From Metridium senile (lineage: Eukaryota; Cnidaria; Anthozoa; Actiniaria; Metridiidae), in NCBI GenBank assembly GCA_949775045.1, contig OX459102.1:6692185-6756184 (forward strand): a DNA stretch of 64,000 nucleotides, given 5' to 3'. Positions within the stretch are counted from its first letter, which is position 1. Every line of letters begins with the position of its first letter. A program made the translations under genes and the position numbers. Below, piece after piece: positions 12,901 to 27,900 of the stretch. Below the pieces are notes generated by a model. That model searched no databases and was not told the DNA's origin. It saw nothing but the letters and a program-made list of their open reading frames with translations.

Positions 12901-15900
12901 TTGATTCTATTTCATTGATATACTGTAGTGTTTTCGCTCTATTCCACAGTAGCAATTTGATTCTATTTCATCGATATAGTGTTTTTGGTTTATTCCACAG
13001 AAGCAATTTGATTTTATTTCATGGATGTATTGTTTGTGCTCTATTCCACAGTAGAAATTTGATTGTATTTCATGGATATAGTGTCTGTAGTGTATTCCAC
13101 AGAAGCAATTTCATTCTATTTCATGGATATTAAGTGTTTTCGCTCTCTTCCACAGTAGCAATTTGATTCTGTTTCATTGATATAGTGTTTGTATCGCTGT
13201 GTTGCTTGTATCGCTGTATTGTTTGTATCATTGTATTGCTTGTATCTTGTATTGCTTGCATCGTTGTATTGCTTGTATCGTTGTATTGCTTGTATCATTG
13301 TATTGCTTGTATCGTTGTGTTACTTCAACTATCATCGTATTGCTTGTATATAGCTGGTTTGCTTCTATTGTTGTATTGCTTGTACCGCTGTAATACTTGT
13401 ATCAATGTATTGCTTGTAACTTTGTATTAATTGTATCGCTCGTATCACTGTATTGCTTGTATCGTTGGATTGCTTGTATCGTTGGATTGCTTGTATAGTT
13501 GGATTGCTTGTATCGCTGTATTGCTTGTATTGGTTGTATCGCTGTATTGCTCTTCAATATCTATTAATCTGAATTCATTGATATTAGTGTTTTTGCTCTA
13601 TTCAACAGTAGCAATTTAATTCTATTTCATGGATAAGTGTTTTCGCTTTATTCCACAGTAGCAAGTGTATTCTATTTCATGGATATACAGTAGTGTTTTC
13701 CCTCTCTTCCACAGTAGGAATTTGATTCTATTTCATCGATATTAAGTGTTTTCACTCTCTTCCACATTAGCAATTTGATTCTATTTGATGGAGATAGTGT
13801 TTTCGGTCTATTCCACGGAAGCCATTTGATTCTTTTTCACGTATAATAGTGTTTGTGCTATATTCCACAGTTGCTATTTGATTCTATTTAGTGGATATAG
13901 TGTTTGTACTCTATTGCACAGTAGCAATTTGATTCCATTTCATGGATATAGTGTTTTCGCTTTATTCCATAGTAGCAATTTGATTCTATTTCATGAATAT
14001 AGTGTCTATTTCACTATATTCGATTTCAATTTGATTTTATTTCATGGATGTATTGTTTGTGCTCTATTCTGCAGTAGAAATTTGATTGTATTTTATAGAT
14101 ATAGTGTGTGTAGTGTATTCCACAGAAGCAATGTCATTCTATTTCATGGATATTAAGTGTTTTCGCTCTCTTCCACAGTAGCAATTTGATTCTGTTTCAT
14201 TGATATAGTGTCTGTATCGGTGTATTGCTTGTATCGCTGTATTGCTTGTATCGCTGTATTGCTTGTACCGCTGTATTGCATGTTTTATTGTATTGCTTGT
14301 ATCATTGTATTGCTTGTATCATTGTATTGCTTGTATAGCCGGTTTGCTTCTATTGTTGTATTGCTTGTACTGCTGTATTACTTGTATCATTGTATTGCTT
14401 GTATCGTTGTATTACTTGTATCGCTCGTATCGTTGGATTGCTTGTATCGTTGGATTGCTTGTATCGCTGTCTTGCTTGTATTGGTTGTATCGCTGTATTA
14501 CTCTTCGATATCTATTAATCTGATTTCATTGATATTAGTGTTTTTGCTTTATTCAACAGTAGCAATTTAATTTTATTTCATGGATATAGTGTTTTCGCTT
14601 TATTCCACAGTAGCAATCTGATTCTTTTTCATGGATATAGTGTCGGCGCTATATTCCACAGTAGCGATAATATATTGTATTTCATCGAAATAGTGTTTGC
14701 GCTCTATTCCACAGAAGCAATTTGATTTTTTTCATGGATGTATTGTTTGTGCTCTATTCCACAGTAGAAATTTGATTCTTTGTCATGGATATAGTGTCTG
14801 TAGTGTATTCCACAGAAGCAATTTCATTCTATTTCATGGATATTAAGTGTTTTCGCTCTCTTCCACAGTAGCAATTTGATTCTGTTTCATTGATATAGTG
14901 TCTGTATCGATGTATTGCTTGTATCGCTGTATTGTTTGTATCTTGTATTGCTTGTATCGCTGTGTTGCATGTTTCATTGTATTGCTTGTATCATTGTATT
15001 ACTAATGTATCATTGTATTGCTTGTATAGCTGGTTTGCTTCTATTGTTGTATTGCTTGTACTGCTGTATTACTTGTATCATTGTATTGCTTGTATCGTTG
15101 TATTACTTGTATCACTCGTATCACTGTATTGCTTGTATCGTTGGATTGCTTGTATCGTTGGATTGCTTGTATTGTTGGATAATGCTTGTATCGCTGTATT
15201 GGTTGTATCGCTGTATTACTCTTCGATATCTATTAATCTGATTTCATTGATATTAGTGTTTTTGCTCTATTCAACAGTAGAAATTTAATTCTATTTCATG
15301 GATATAGTGTTTTCACTCTATTCCACAGTAGCAATCTGATTCTATTTCATGGATATAGTGTCGGTGCTATATTCCACAGTAGCGATAATATATTGTATTT
15401 CATCGATATAGTGTTTGCGCTCTATTCCACAGAAGCAATTTGATTCTATTTCATGGATATAGTGTTTGTTCTATTGCACAGTAGCAGTTTGATTCTATTT
15501 CATTGATATAGTGTGTATGCTGTATTCCATGGGAGCAATTTGATTCTATTCCATACATATAGCTGTTTGTGCTCTATTCCGCAGTAGAAATTTGATTCTA
15601 TTTCATAGATATAGTGTCTGTAGTGTATTCCACAGAAGCAATTTGATTCTATTTCATGGATATTAAGTGTTTTCGCTCTCTTCCACAGTAGCAATTTGAT
15701 TCTATTTCATCGATATAGTGTCTGTATCGATCGGTGTATTGCTTGTATCGCTGTATTGCTTGTATCTTGCATTGCTTGTATTGCTGTATTGCATGTTTTA
15801 TTGTATTGCTTGTATCATTGTATTACTTGTATCATTGTATTGCTTGTATAGCTGGTTTGCTTCTATTGTTGTATTGCTTGTACCGCTGTATTACTTGTAT

Positions 15901-18900
15901 CATTGTATTGCTTGTATCGTTGTATTACTTGTATCGCTCGTATCGTTGGATTGCTTGTATCGTTGGATTGCTTGTATCGCTGTATTGCTTGTATTGGTTG
16001 TATCGCTGTATTACTCTTCGATATCTATTAATCGGATTTCATTGATATTAGTGTTTTTGCTCTATTCAACAGTAGCAATTTAATTCTATTTCATGGATAT
16101 AGTGTTTCCGCTTTATTCCACAGTAGCAATCTGATTCTATTTCATGGATATAGTGTCGGCGCTATATTCCACAGTAGCAATTTGATTCTATTTCATTGAT
16201 ATACTGTAGTGTTTTCGCTCTATTCCACAGTAGCAATTTGATTCTATTTCATCGATATAGTGTTTTTGGTTTATTCCACAGAAGCAATTTGATTTTATTT
16301 CATGGATGTATTGTTTGTGCTCTATTCCACAGTAGAAATTTGATTGTATTTCATGGATATAGTGTCTGTAGTGTATTCCACAGAAGCAATTTCATTCTAT
16401 TTCATGGATATTAAGTGTTTTCGCTCTCTTCCACAGTAGCAATTTGATTCTGTTTCATTGATATAGTGTTTGTATCGCTGTGTTGCTTGTATCGCTGTAT
16501 TGTTTGTATCATTGTATTGCTTGTATCTTGTATTGCTTGCATCGTTGTATTGCTTGTATCGTTGTATTGCTTGTATCATTGTATTGCTTGTATCGTTGTG
16601 TTACTTCAACTATCATCGTATTGCTTGTATATAGCTGGTTTGCTTCTATTGTTGTATTGCTTGTACCGCTGTAATACTTGTATCAATGTATTGCTTGTAA
16701 CTTTGTATTAATTGTATCGCTCGTATCACTGTATTGCTTGTATCGTTGGATTGCTTGTATCGTTGGATTGCTTGTATAGTTGGATTGCTTGTATCGCTGT
16801 ATTGCTTGTATTGGTTGTATCGCTGTATTGCTCTTCAATATCTATTAATCTGAATTCATTGATATTAGTGTTTTTGCTCTATTCAACAGTAGCAATTTAA
16901 TTCTATTTCATGGATAAGTGTTTTCGCTTTATTCCACAGTAGCAAGTGTATTCTATTTCATGGATATACAGTAGTGTTTTCCCTCTCTTCCACAGTAGGA
17001 ATTTGATTCTATTTCATCGATATTAAGTGTTTTCACTCTCTTCCACATTAGCAATTTGATTCTATTTGATGGAGATAGTGTTTTCGGTCTATTCCACGGA
17101 AGCCATTTGATTCTTTTTCACGTATAATAGTGTTTGTGCTATATTCCACAGTTGCTATTTGATTCTATTTAGTGGATATAGTGTTTGTACTCTATTGCAC
17201 AGTAGCAATTTGATTCCATTTCATGGATATAGTGTTTTCGCTTTATTCCATAGTAGCAATTTGATTCTATTTCATGAATATAGTGTCTATTTCACTATAT
17301 TCGATTTCAATTTGATTTTATTTCATGGATGTATTGTTTGTGCTCTATTCTGCAGTAGAAATTTGATTGTATTTTATAGATATAGTGTGTGTAGTGTATT
17401 CCACAGAAGCAATGTCATTCTATTTCATGGATATTAAGTGTTTTCGCTCTCTTCCACAGTAGCAATTTGATTCTGTTTCATTGATATAGTGTCTGTATCG
17501 GTGTATTGCTTGTATCGCTGTATTGCTTGTATCGCTGTATTGCTTGTACCGCTGTATTGCATGTTTTATTGTATTGCTTGTATCATTGTATTGCTTGTAT
17601 CATTGTATTGCTTGTATAGCCGGTTTGCTTCTATTGTTGTATTGCTTGTACTGCTGTATTACTTGTATCATTGTATTGCTTGTATCGTTGTATTACTTGT
17701 ATCGCTCGTATCGTTGGATTGCTTGTATCGTTGGATTGCTTGTATCGCTGTCTTGCTTGTATTGGTTGTATCGCTGTATTACTCTTCGATATCTATTAAT
17801 CTGATTTCATTGATATTAGTGTTTTTGCTTTATTCAACAGTAGCAATTTAATTTTATTTCATGGATATAGTGTTTTCGCTTTATTCCACAGTAGCAATCT
17901 GATTCTTTTTCATGGATATAGTGTCGGCGCTATATTCCACAGTAGCGATAATATATTGTATTTCATCGAAATAGTGTTTGCGCTCTATTCCACAGAAGCA
18001 ATTTGATTTTTTTCATGGATGTATTGTTTGTGCTCTATTCCACAGTAGAAATTTGATTCTTTGTCATGGATATAGTGTCTGTAGTGTATTCCACAGAAGC
18101 AATTTCATTCTATTTCATGGATATTAAGTGTTTTCGCTCTCTTCCACAGTAGCAATTTGATTCTGTTTCATTGATATAGTGTCTGTATCGATGTATTGCT
18201 TGTATCGCTGTATTGTTTGTATCTTGTATTGCTTGTATCGCTGTGTTGCATGTTTCATTGTATTGCTTGTATCATTGTATTACTAATGTATCATTGTATT
18301 GCTTGTATAGCTGGTTTGCTTCTATTGTTGTATTGCTTGTACTGCTGTATTACTTGTATCATTGTATTGCTTGTATCGTTGTATTACTTGTATCACTCGT
18401 ATCACTGTATTGCTTGTATCGTTGGATTGCTTGTATCGTTGGATTGCTTGTATTGTTGGATAATGCTTGTATCGCTGTATTGGTTGTATCGCTGTATTAC
18501 TCTTCGATATCTATTAATCTGATTTCATTGATATTAGTGTTTTTGCTCTATTCAACAGTAGAAATTTAATTCTATTTCATGGATATAGTGTTTTCACTCT
18601 ATTCCACAGTAGCAATCTGATTCTATTTCATGGATATAGTGTCGGTGCTATATTCCACAGTAGCGATAATATATTGTATTTCATCGATATAGTGTTTGCG
18701 CTCTATTCCACAGAAGCAATTTGATTCTATTTCATGGATATAGTGTTTGTTCTATTGCACAGTAGCAGTTTGATTCTATTTCATTGATATAGTGTGTATG
18801 CTGTATTCCATGGGAGCAATTTGATTCTATTCCATACATATAGCTGTTTGTGCTCTATTCCGCAGTAGAAATTTGATTCTATTTCATAGATATAGTGTCT

Positions 18901-21900
18901 GTAGTGTATTCCACAGAAGCAATTTGATTCTATTTCATGGATATTAAGTGTTTTCGCTCTCTTCCACAGTAGCAATTTGATTCTATTTCATCGATATAGT
19001 GTCTGTATCGATCGGTGTATTGCTTGTATCGCTGTATTGCTTGTATCTTGCATTGCTTGTATTGCTGTATTGCATGTTTTATTGTATTGCTTGTATCATT
19101 GTATTACTTGTATCATTGTATTGCTTGTATAGCTGGTTTGCTTCTATTGTTGTATTGCTTGTACCGCTGTATTACTTGTATCATTGTATTGCTTGTATCG
19201 TTGTATTACTTGTATCGCTCGTATCGTTGGATTGCTTGTATCGTTGGATTGCTTGTATCGCTGTATTGCTTGTATTGGTTGTATCGCTGTATTACTCTTC
19301 GATATCTATTAATCGGATTTCATTGATATTAGTGTTTTTGCTCTATTCAACAGTAGCAATTTAATTCTATTTCATGGATATAGTGTTTCCGCTTTATTCC
19401 ACAGTAGCAATCTGATTCTATTTCATGGATATAGTGTCGGCGCTATATTCCACAGTAGCAATTTGATTCTATTTCATTGATATACTGTAGTGTTTTCGCT
19501 CTATTCCACAGTAGCAATTTGATTCTATTTCATCGATATAGTGTTTTTGGTTTATTCCACAGAAGCAATTTGATTTTATTTCATGGATGTATTGTTTGTG
19601 CTCTATTCCACAGTAGAAATTTGATTGTATTTCATGGATATAGTGTCTGTAGTGTATTCCACAGAAGCAATTTCATTCTATTTCATGGATATTAAGTGTT
19701 TTCGCTCTCTTCCACAGTAGCAATTTGATTCTGTTTCATTGATATAGTGTTTGTATCGCTGTGTTGCTTGTATCGCTGTATTGTTTGTATCATTGTATTG
19801 CTTGTATCTTGTATTGCTTGCATCGTTGTATTGCTTGTATCGTTGTATTGCTTGTATCATTGTATTGCTTGTATCGTTGTGTTACTTCAACTATCATCGT
19901 ATTGCTTGTATATAGCTGGTTTGCTTCTATTGTTGTATTGCTTGTACCGCTGTAATACTTGTATCAATGTATTGCTTGTAACTTTGTATTAATTGTATCG
20001 CTCGTATCACTGTATTGCTTGTATCGTTGGATTGCTTGTATCGTTGGATTGCTTGTATAGTTGGATTGCTTGTATCGCTGTATTGCTTGTATTGGTTGTA
20101 TCGCTGTATTGCTCTTCAATATCTATTAATCTGAATTCATTGATATTAGTGTTTTTGCTCTATTCAACAGTAGCAATTTAATTCTATTTCATGGATAAGT
20201 GTTTTCGCTTTATTCCACAGTAGCAAGTGTATTCTATTTCATGGATATACAGTAGTGTTTTCCCTCTCTTCCACAGTAGGAATTTGATTCTATTTCATCG
20301 ATATTAAGTGTTTTCACTCTCTTCCACATTAGCAATTTGATTCTATTTGATGGAGATAGTGTTTTCGGTCTATTCCACGGAAGCCATTTGATTCTTTTTC
20401 ACGTATAATAGTGTTTGTGCTATATTCCACAGTTGCTATTTGATTCTATTTAGTGGATATAGTGTTTGTACTCTATTGCACAGTAGCAATTTGATTCCAT
20501 TTCATGGATATAGTGTTTTCGCTTTATTCCATAGTAGCAATTTGATTCTATTTCATGAATATAGTGTCTATTTCACTATATTCGATTTCAATTTGATTTT
20601 ATTTCATGGATGTATTGTTTGTGCTCTATTCTGCAGTAGAAATTTGATTCTATTTTATAGATATAGTGTGTGTAGTGTATTCCACAGAAGCAATGTCATT
20701 CTATTTCATGGATATTAAGTGTTTTCGCTCTCTTCCACAGTAGCAATTTGATTCTGTTTCATTGATATAGTGTCTGTATCGGTGTATTGCTTGTATCGCT
20801 GTATTGCTTGTATCGCTGTATTGCTTGTATCGCTGTATTGCATGTTTTATTGTATTGCTTGTATCATTGTATTGCTTGTATCATTGTATTGCTTGTATCA
20901 TTGTATTGCTTGTATAGCCGGTTTGCTTCTATTGTTGTATTGCTTGTACTGCTGTATTACTTGTATCATTGTATTGCTTGTATCGTTGTATTACTTGTAT
21001 CGCTCGTATCGTTGTATTACTTGTATCGCTCGTATCGTTGGATTGCTTGTATCGTTGGATTGCTTGTATCGCTGTCTTGCTTGTATTGGTTGTATCGCTG
21101 TATTACTCTTCGATATCTATTAATCTGATTTCATTGATATTAGTGTTTTTGCTTTATTCAACAGTAGCAATTTAATTCTATTTCATGGATATAGTGTTTT
21201 CGCTTTATTCCACAGTAGCAATCTGATTCTTTTTCATGGATATAGTGTCGGCGCTATATTCCACAGTAGCGATAATATATTGTATTTCATCGAAATAGTG
21301 TTTGCGCTCTATTCCACAGAAGCAATTTGATTTTTTTCATGGATGTATTGTTTGTGCTCTATTCCACAGTAGAAATTTGATTCTTTGTCATGGATATAGT
21401 GTCTGTAGTGTATTCCACAGAAGCAATTTCATTCTATTTCATGGATATTAAGTGTTTTCGCTCTCTTCCACAGTAGCAATTTGATTCTGTTTCATTGATA
21501 TAGTGTCTGTATCGATGTATTGCTTGTATCGCTGTATTGTTTGTATCTTGTATTGCTTGTATCGCTGTGTTGCATGTTTCATTGTATTGCTTGTATCATT
21601 GTATTACTAATGTATCATTGTATTGCTTGTATAGCTGGTTTGCTTCTATTGTTGTATTGCTTGTACTGCTGTATTACTTGTATCATTGTATTGCTTGTAT
21701 CGTTGTATTACTTGTATCACTCGTATCACTGTATTGCTTGTATCGTTGGATTGCTTGTATCGTTGGATTGCTTGTATTGTTGGATAATGCTTGTATCGCT
21801 GTATTGGTTGTATCGCTGTATTACTCTTCGATATCTATTAATCTGATTTCATTGATATTAGTGTTTTTGCTCTATTCAACAGTAGAAATTTAATTCTATT

Positions 21901-24900
21901 TCATGGATATAGTGTTTTCACTCTATTCCACAGTAGCAATCTGATTCTATTTCATGGATATAGTGTCGGTGCTATATTCCACAGTAGCGATAATATATTG
22001 TATTTCATCGATATAGTGTTTGCGCTCTATTCCACAGAAGCAATTTGATTCTATTTCATGGATATAGTGTTTGTTCTATTGCACAGTAGCAGTTTGATTC
22101 TATTTCATTGATATAGTGTGTATGCTGTATTCCATGGGAGCAATTTGATTCTATTCCATACATATAGCTGTTTGTGCTCTATTCCGCAGTAGAAATTTGA
22201 TTCTATTTCATAGATATAGTGTCTGTAGTGTATTCCACAGAAGCAATTTGATTCTATTTCATGGATATTAAGTGTTTTCGCTCTCTTCCACAGTAGCAAT
22301 TTGATTCTGTTTCATTGATATAGTGTCTGTATCGGTGTATTGCTTGTATCGCTGTATTGCTTGTATCTTGCATTGCTTGTATTGCTGTATTGCATGTTTT
22401 ATTGTATTGCTTGTATCATTGTATTACTTGTATCATTGTATTGCTTGTATAGCTGGTTTGCTTCTATTGTTGTATTGCTTGTACCGCTGTATTACTTGTA
22501 TCATTGTATTGCTTGTATCGTTGTATTACTTGTATCGCTCGTATCGTTGGATTGCTTGTATCGTTGGATTGCTTGTATCGCTGTATTGCTTGTATTGGTT
22601 GTATCGCTGTATTACTCTTCGATATCTATTAATCGGATTTCATTGATATTAGTGTTTTTGCTCTATTCAACAGTAGCAATTTAATTCTATTTCATGGATA
22701 TAGTGTTTCCGCTTTATTCCACAGTAGCAATCTGATTCTATTTCATGGATATAGTGTCGGCGCTATATTCCACAGTAGCAATCTGATTCTATTTCATTGA
22801 TATACTGTAGTGTTTTCGCTCTATTCCACAGTAGCAATTTGATTCTATTTCATCGATATAGTGTTTTTGGTTTATTCCACAGAAGCAATTTGATTTTATT
22901 TCATGGATGTATTGTTTGTGCTCTATTCCACAGTAGAAATTTGATTGTATTTCATGGATATAGTGTCTGTAGTGTATTCCACAGAAGCAATTTCATTCTA
23001 TTTCATGGATATTAAGTGTTTTCGCTCTTTTCCACAGTAGCAATTTGATTCTGTTTCATTGATATAGTGTTTGTATCGCTGTGTTGCTTGTATCGCTGTA
23101 TTGTTTGTATCATTGTATTGCTTGTATCTTGTATTGCTTGCATCGTTGTATTGCTTGTATCGTTGTATTGCTTGTATCATTGTATTGCTTGTATCGTTGT
23201 GTTACTTCAACTATCATCGTATTGCTTGTATATAGCTGGTTTGCTTCTATTGTTGTATTGCTTGTACCGCTGTAATACTTGTATCATTGTATTGCTTGTA
23301 ACTTTGTATTAATTGTATCGCTCGTATCACTGTATTGCTTGTATCGTTGGATTGCTTGTATCGTTGGATTGCTTGTATAGTTGGATTGCTTGTATCGCTG
23401 TATTGCTTGTATTGGTTGTATCGCTGTATTGCTCTTCAATATCTATTAATCTGAATTCATTGATATTAGTGTTTTTGCTCTATTCAACAGTAGCAATTTA
23501 ATTCTATTTCATGGATAAGTGTTTTCGCTTTATTCCACAGTAGCAAGTGTATTCTATTTCATGGATATACAGTAGTGTTTTCCCTCTCTTCCACAGTAGG
23601 AATTTGATTCTATTTCATCGATATTAAGTGTTTTCACTCTCTTCCACATTAGCAATTTGATTCTATTTGATGGAGATAGTGTTTTCGGTCTATTCCACGG
23701 AAGCCATTTGATTCTTTTTCACGTATAATAGTGTTTGTGCTATATTCCACAGTTGCTATTTGATTCTATTTAGTGGATATAGTGTTTGTACTCTATTGCA
23801 CAGTAGCAATTTGATTCCATTTCATGGATATAGTGTTTTCGCTTTATTCCATAGTAGCAATTTGATTCTATTTCATGAATATAGTGTCTATTTCACTATA
23901 TTCGATTTCAATTTGATTTTATTTCATGGATGTATTGTTTGTGCTCTATTCTGCAGTAGAAATTTGATTGTATTTTATAGATATAGTGTGTGTAGTGTAT
24001 TCCACAGAAGCAATGTCATTCTATTTCATGGATATTAAGTGTTTTCGCTCTCTTCCACAGTAGCAATTTGATTCTGTTTCATTGATATAGTGTCTGTATC
24101 GGTGTATTGCTTGTATCGCTGTATTGCTTGTATCGCTGTATTGCTTGTATCGCTGTATTGCATGTTTTATTGTATTGCTTGTATCATTGTATTGCTTGTA
24201 TCATTGTATTGCTTGTATAGCCGGTTTGCTTCTATTGTTGTATTGCTTGTACTGCTGTATTACTTGTATCATTGTATTGCTTGTATCGTTGTATTACTTG
24301 TATCGCTCGTATCGTTGGATTGCTTGTATCGTTGGATTGCTTGTATCGCTGTCTTGCTTGTATTGGTTGTATCGCTGTATTACTCTTCGATATCTATTAA
24401 TCTGATTTCATTGATATTAGTGTTTTTGCTTTATTCAACAGTAGCAATTTAATTCTATTTCATGGATATAGTGTTTTCGCTTTATTCCACAGTAGCAATC
24501 TGATTCTTTTTCATGGATATAGTGTCGGCGCTATATTCCACAGTAGCGATAATATATTGTATTTCATCGAAATAGTGTTTGCGCTCTATTCCACAGAAGC
24601 AATTTGATTTTTTTCATGGATGTATTGTTTGTGCTCTATTCCACAGTAGAAATTTGATTCTTTGTCATGGATATAGTGTCTGTAGTGTATTCCACAGAAG
24701 CAATTTCATTCTATTTCATGGATATTAAGTGTTTTCGCTCTCTTCCACAGTAGCAATTTGATTCTGTTTCATTGATATAGTGTCTGTATCGATGTATTGC
24801 TTGTATCGCTGTATTGTTTGTATCTTGTATTGCTTGTATCGCTGTGTTGCATGTTTCATTGTATTGCTTGTATCATTGTATTACTAATGTATCATTGTAT

Positions 24901-27900
24901 TGCTTGTATAGCTGGTTTGCTTCTATTGTTGTATTGCTTGTACTGCTGTATTACTTGTATCATTGTATTGCTTGTATCGTTGTATTACTTGTATCACTCG
25001 TATCACTGTATTGCTTGTATCGTTGGATTGCTTGTATCGTTGGATTGCTTGTATTGTTGGATAATGCTTGTATCGCTGTATTGGTTGTATCGCTGTATTA
25101 CTCTTCGATATCTATTAATCTGATTTCATTGATATTAGTGTTTTTGCTCTATTCAACAGTAGAAATTTAATTCTATTTCATGGATATAGTGTTTTCACTC
25201 TATTCCACAGTAGCAATCTGATTCTATTTCATGGATATAGTGTCGGTGCTATATTCCACAGTAGCGATAATATATTGTATTTCATCGATATAGTGTTTGC
25301 GCTCTATTCCACAGAAGCAATTTGATTCTATTTCATGGATATAGTGTTTGTTCTATTGCACAGTAGCAGTTTGATTCTATTTCATTGATATAGTGTGTAT
25401 GCTGTATTCCATGGGAGCAATTTGATTCTATTCCATACATATAGCTGTTTGTGCTCTATTCCGCAGTAGAAATTTGATTCTATTTCATAGATATAGTGTC
25501 TGTAGTGTATTCCACAGAAGCAATTTGATTCTATTTCATGGATATTAAGTGTTTTCGCTCTCTTCCACAGTAGCAATTTGATTCTGTTTCATTGATATAG
25601 TGTCTGTATCGGTGTATTGCTTGTATCGCTGTATTGCTTGTATCTTGCATTGCTTGTATTGCTGTATTGCATGTTTTATTGTATTGCTTGTATCATTGTA
25701 TTACTTGTATCATTGTATTGCTTGTATAGCTGGTTTGCTTCTATTGTTGTATTGCTTGTACCGCTGTATTACTTGTATCATTGTATTGCTTGTATCGTTG
25801 TATTACTTGTATCGCTCGTATCGTTGGATTGCTTGTATCGTTGGATTGCTTGTATCGCTGTATTGCTTGTATTGGTTGTATCGCTGTATTACTCTTCGAT
25901 ATCTATTAATCGGATTTCATTGATATTAGTGTTTTTGCTCTATTCAACAGTAGCAATTTAATTCTATTTCATGGATATAGTGTTTCCGCTTTATTCCACA
26001 GTAGCAATCTGATTCTATTTCATGGATATAGTGTCGGCGCTATATTCCACAGTAGCAATTTGATTCTATTTCATTGATATACTGTAGTGTTTTCGCTCTA
26101 TTCCACAGTAGCAATTTGATTCTATTTCATCGATATAGTGTTTTTGGTTTATTCCACAGAAGCAATTTGATTTTATTTCATGGATGTATTGTTTGTGCTC
26201 TATTCCACAGTAGAAATTTGATTGTATTTCATGGATATAGTGTCTGTAGTGTATTCCACAGAAGCAATTTCATTCTATTTCATGGATATTAAGTGTTTTT
26301 GCTCTCTTCCACAGTAGCAATTTGATTCTGTTTCATTGATATAGTGTTTGTATCGCTGTGTTGCTTGTATCGCTGTATTGTTTGTATCATTGTATTGCTT
26401 GTATCTTGTATTGCTTGCATCGTTGTATTGCTTGTATCGTTGTATTGCTTGTATCATTGTATTGCTTGTATCGTTGTGTTACTTCAACTATCATCGTATT
26501 GCTTGTATATAGCTGGTTTGCTTCTATTGTTGTATTGCTTGTACCGCTGTAATACTTGTATCAATGTATTGCTTGTAACTTTGTATTAATTGTATCGCTC
26601 GTATCACTGTATTGCTTGTATCGTTGGATTGCTTGTATCGTTGGATTGCTTGTATAGTTGGATTGCTTGTATCGCTGTATTGCTTGTATTGGTTGTATCG
26701 CTGTATTGCTCTTCAATATCTATTAATCTGAATTCATTGATATTAGTGTTTTTGCTCTATTCAACAGTAGCAATTTAATTCTATTTCATGGATAAGTGTT
26801 TTCGCTTTATTCCACAGTAGCAAGTGTATTCTATTTCATGGATATACAGTAGTGTTTTCCCTCTCTTCCACAGTAGGAATTTGATTCTATTTCATCGATA
26901 TTAAGTGTTTTCACTCTCTTCCACATTAGCAATTTGATTCTATTTGATGGAGATAGTGTTTTCGGTCTATTCCACGGAAGCCATTTGATTCTTTTTCACG
27001 TATAATAGTGTTTGTGCTATATTCCACAGTTGCTATTTGATTCTATTTAGTGGATATAGTGTTTGTACTCTATTGCACAGTAGCAATTTGATTCCATTTC
27101 ATGGATATAGTGTTTTCGCTTTATTCCATAGTAGCAATTTGATTCTATTTCATGAATATAGTGTCTATTTCACTATATTCGATTTCAATTTGATTTTATT
27201 TCATGGATGTATTGTTTGTGCTCTATTCTGCAGTAGAAATTTGATTGTATTTTATAGATATAGTGTGTGTAGTGTATTCCACAGAAGCAATGTCATTCTA
27301 TTTCATGGATATTAAGTGTTTTCGCTCTCTTCCACAGTAGCAATTTGATTCTGTTTCATTGATATAGTGTCTGTATCGGTGTATTGCTTGTATCGCTGTA
27401 TTGCTTGTATCGCTGTATTGCTTGTACCGCTGTATTGCATGTTTTATTGTATTGCTTGTATCATTGTATTGCTTGTATCATTGTATTGCTTGTATAGCCG
27501 GTTTGCTTCTATTGTTGTATTGCTTGTACTGCTGTATTACTTGTATCATTGTATTGCTTGTATCGTTGTATTACTTGTATCGCTCGTATCGTTGGATTGC
27601 TTGTATCGTTGGATTGCTTGTATCGCTGTCTTGCTTGTATTGGTTGTATCGCTGTATTACTCTTCGATATCTATTAATCTGATTTCATTGATATTAGTGT
27701 TTTTGCTTTATTCAACAGTAGCAATTTAATTTTATTTCATGGATATAGTGTTTTCGCTTTATTCCACAGTAGCAATCTGATTCTTTTTCATGGATATAGT
27801 GTCGGCGCTATATTCCACAGTAGCGATAATATATTGTATTTCATCGAAATAGTGTTTGCGCTCTATTCCACAGAAGCAATTTGATTTTTTTCATGGATGT

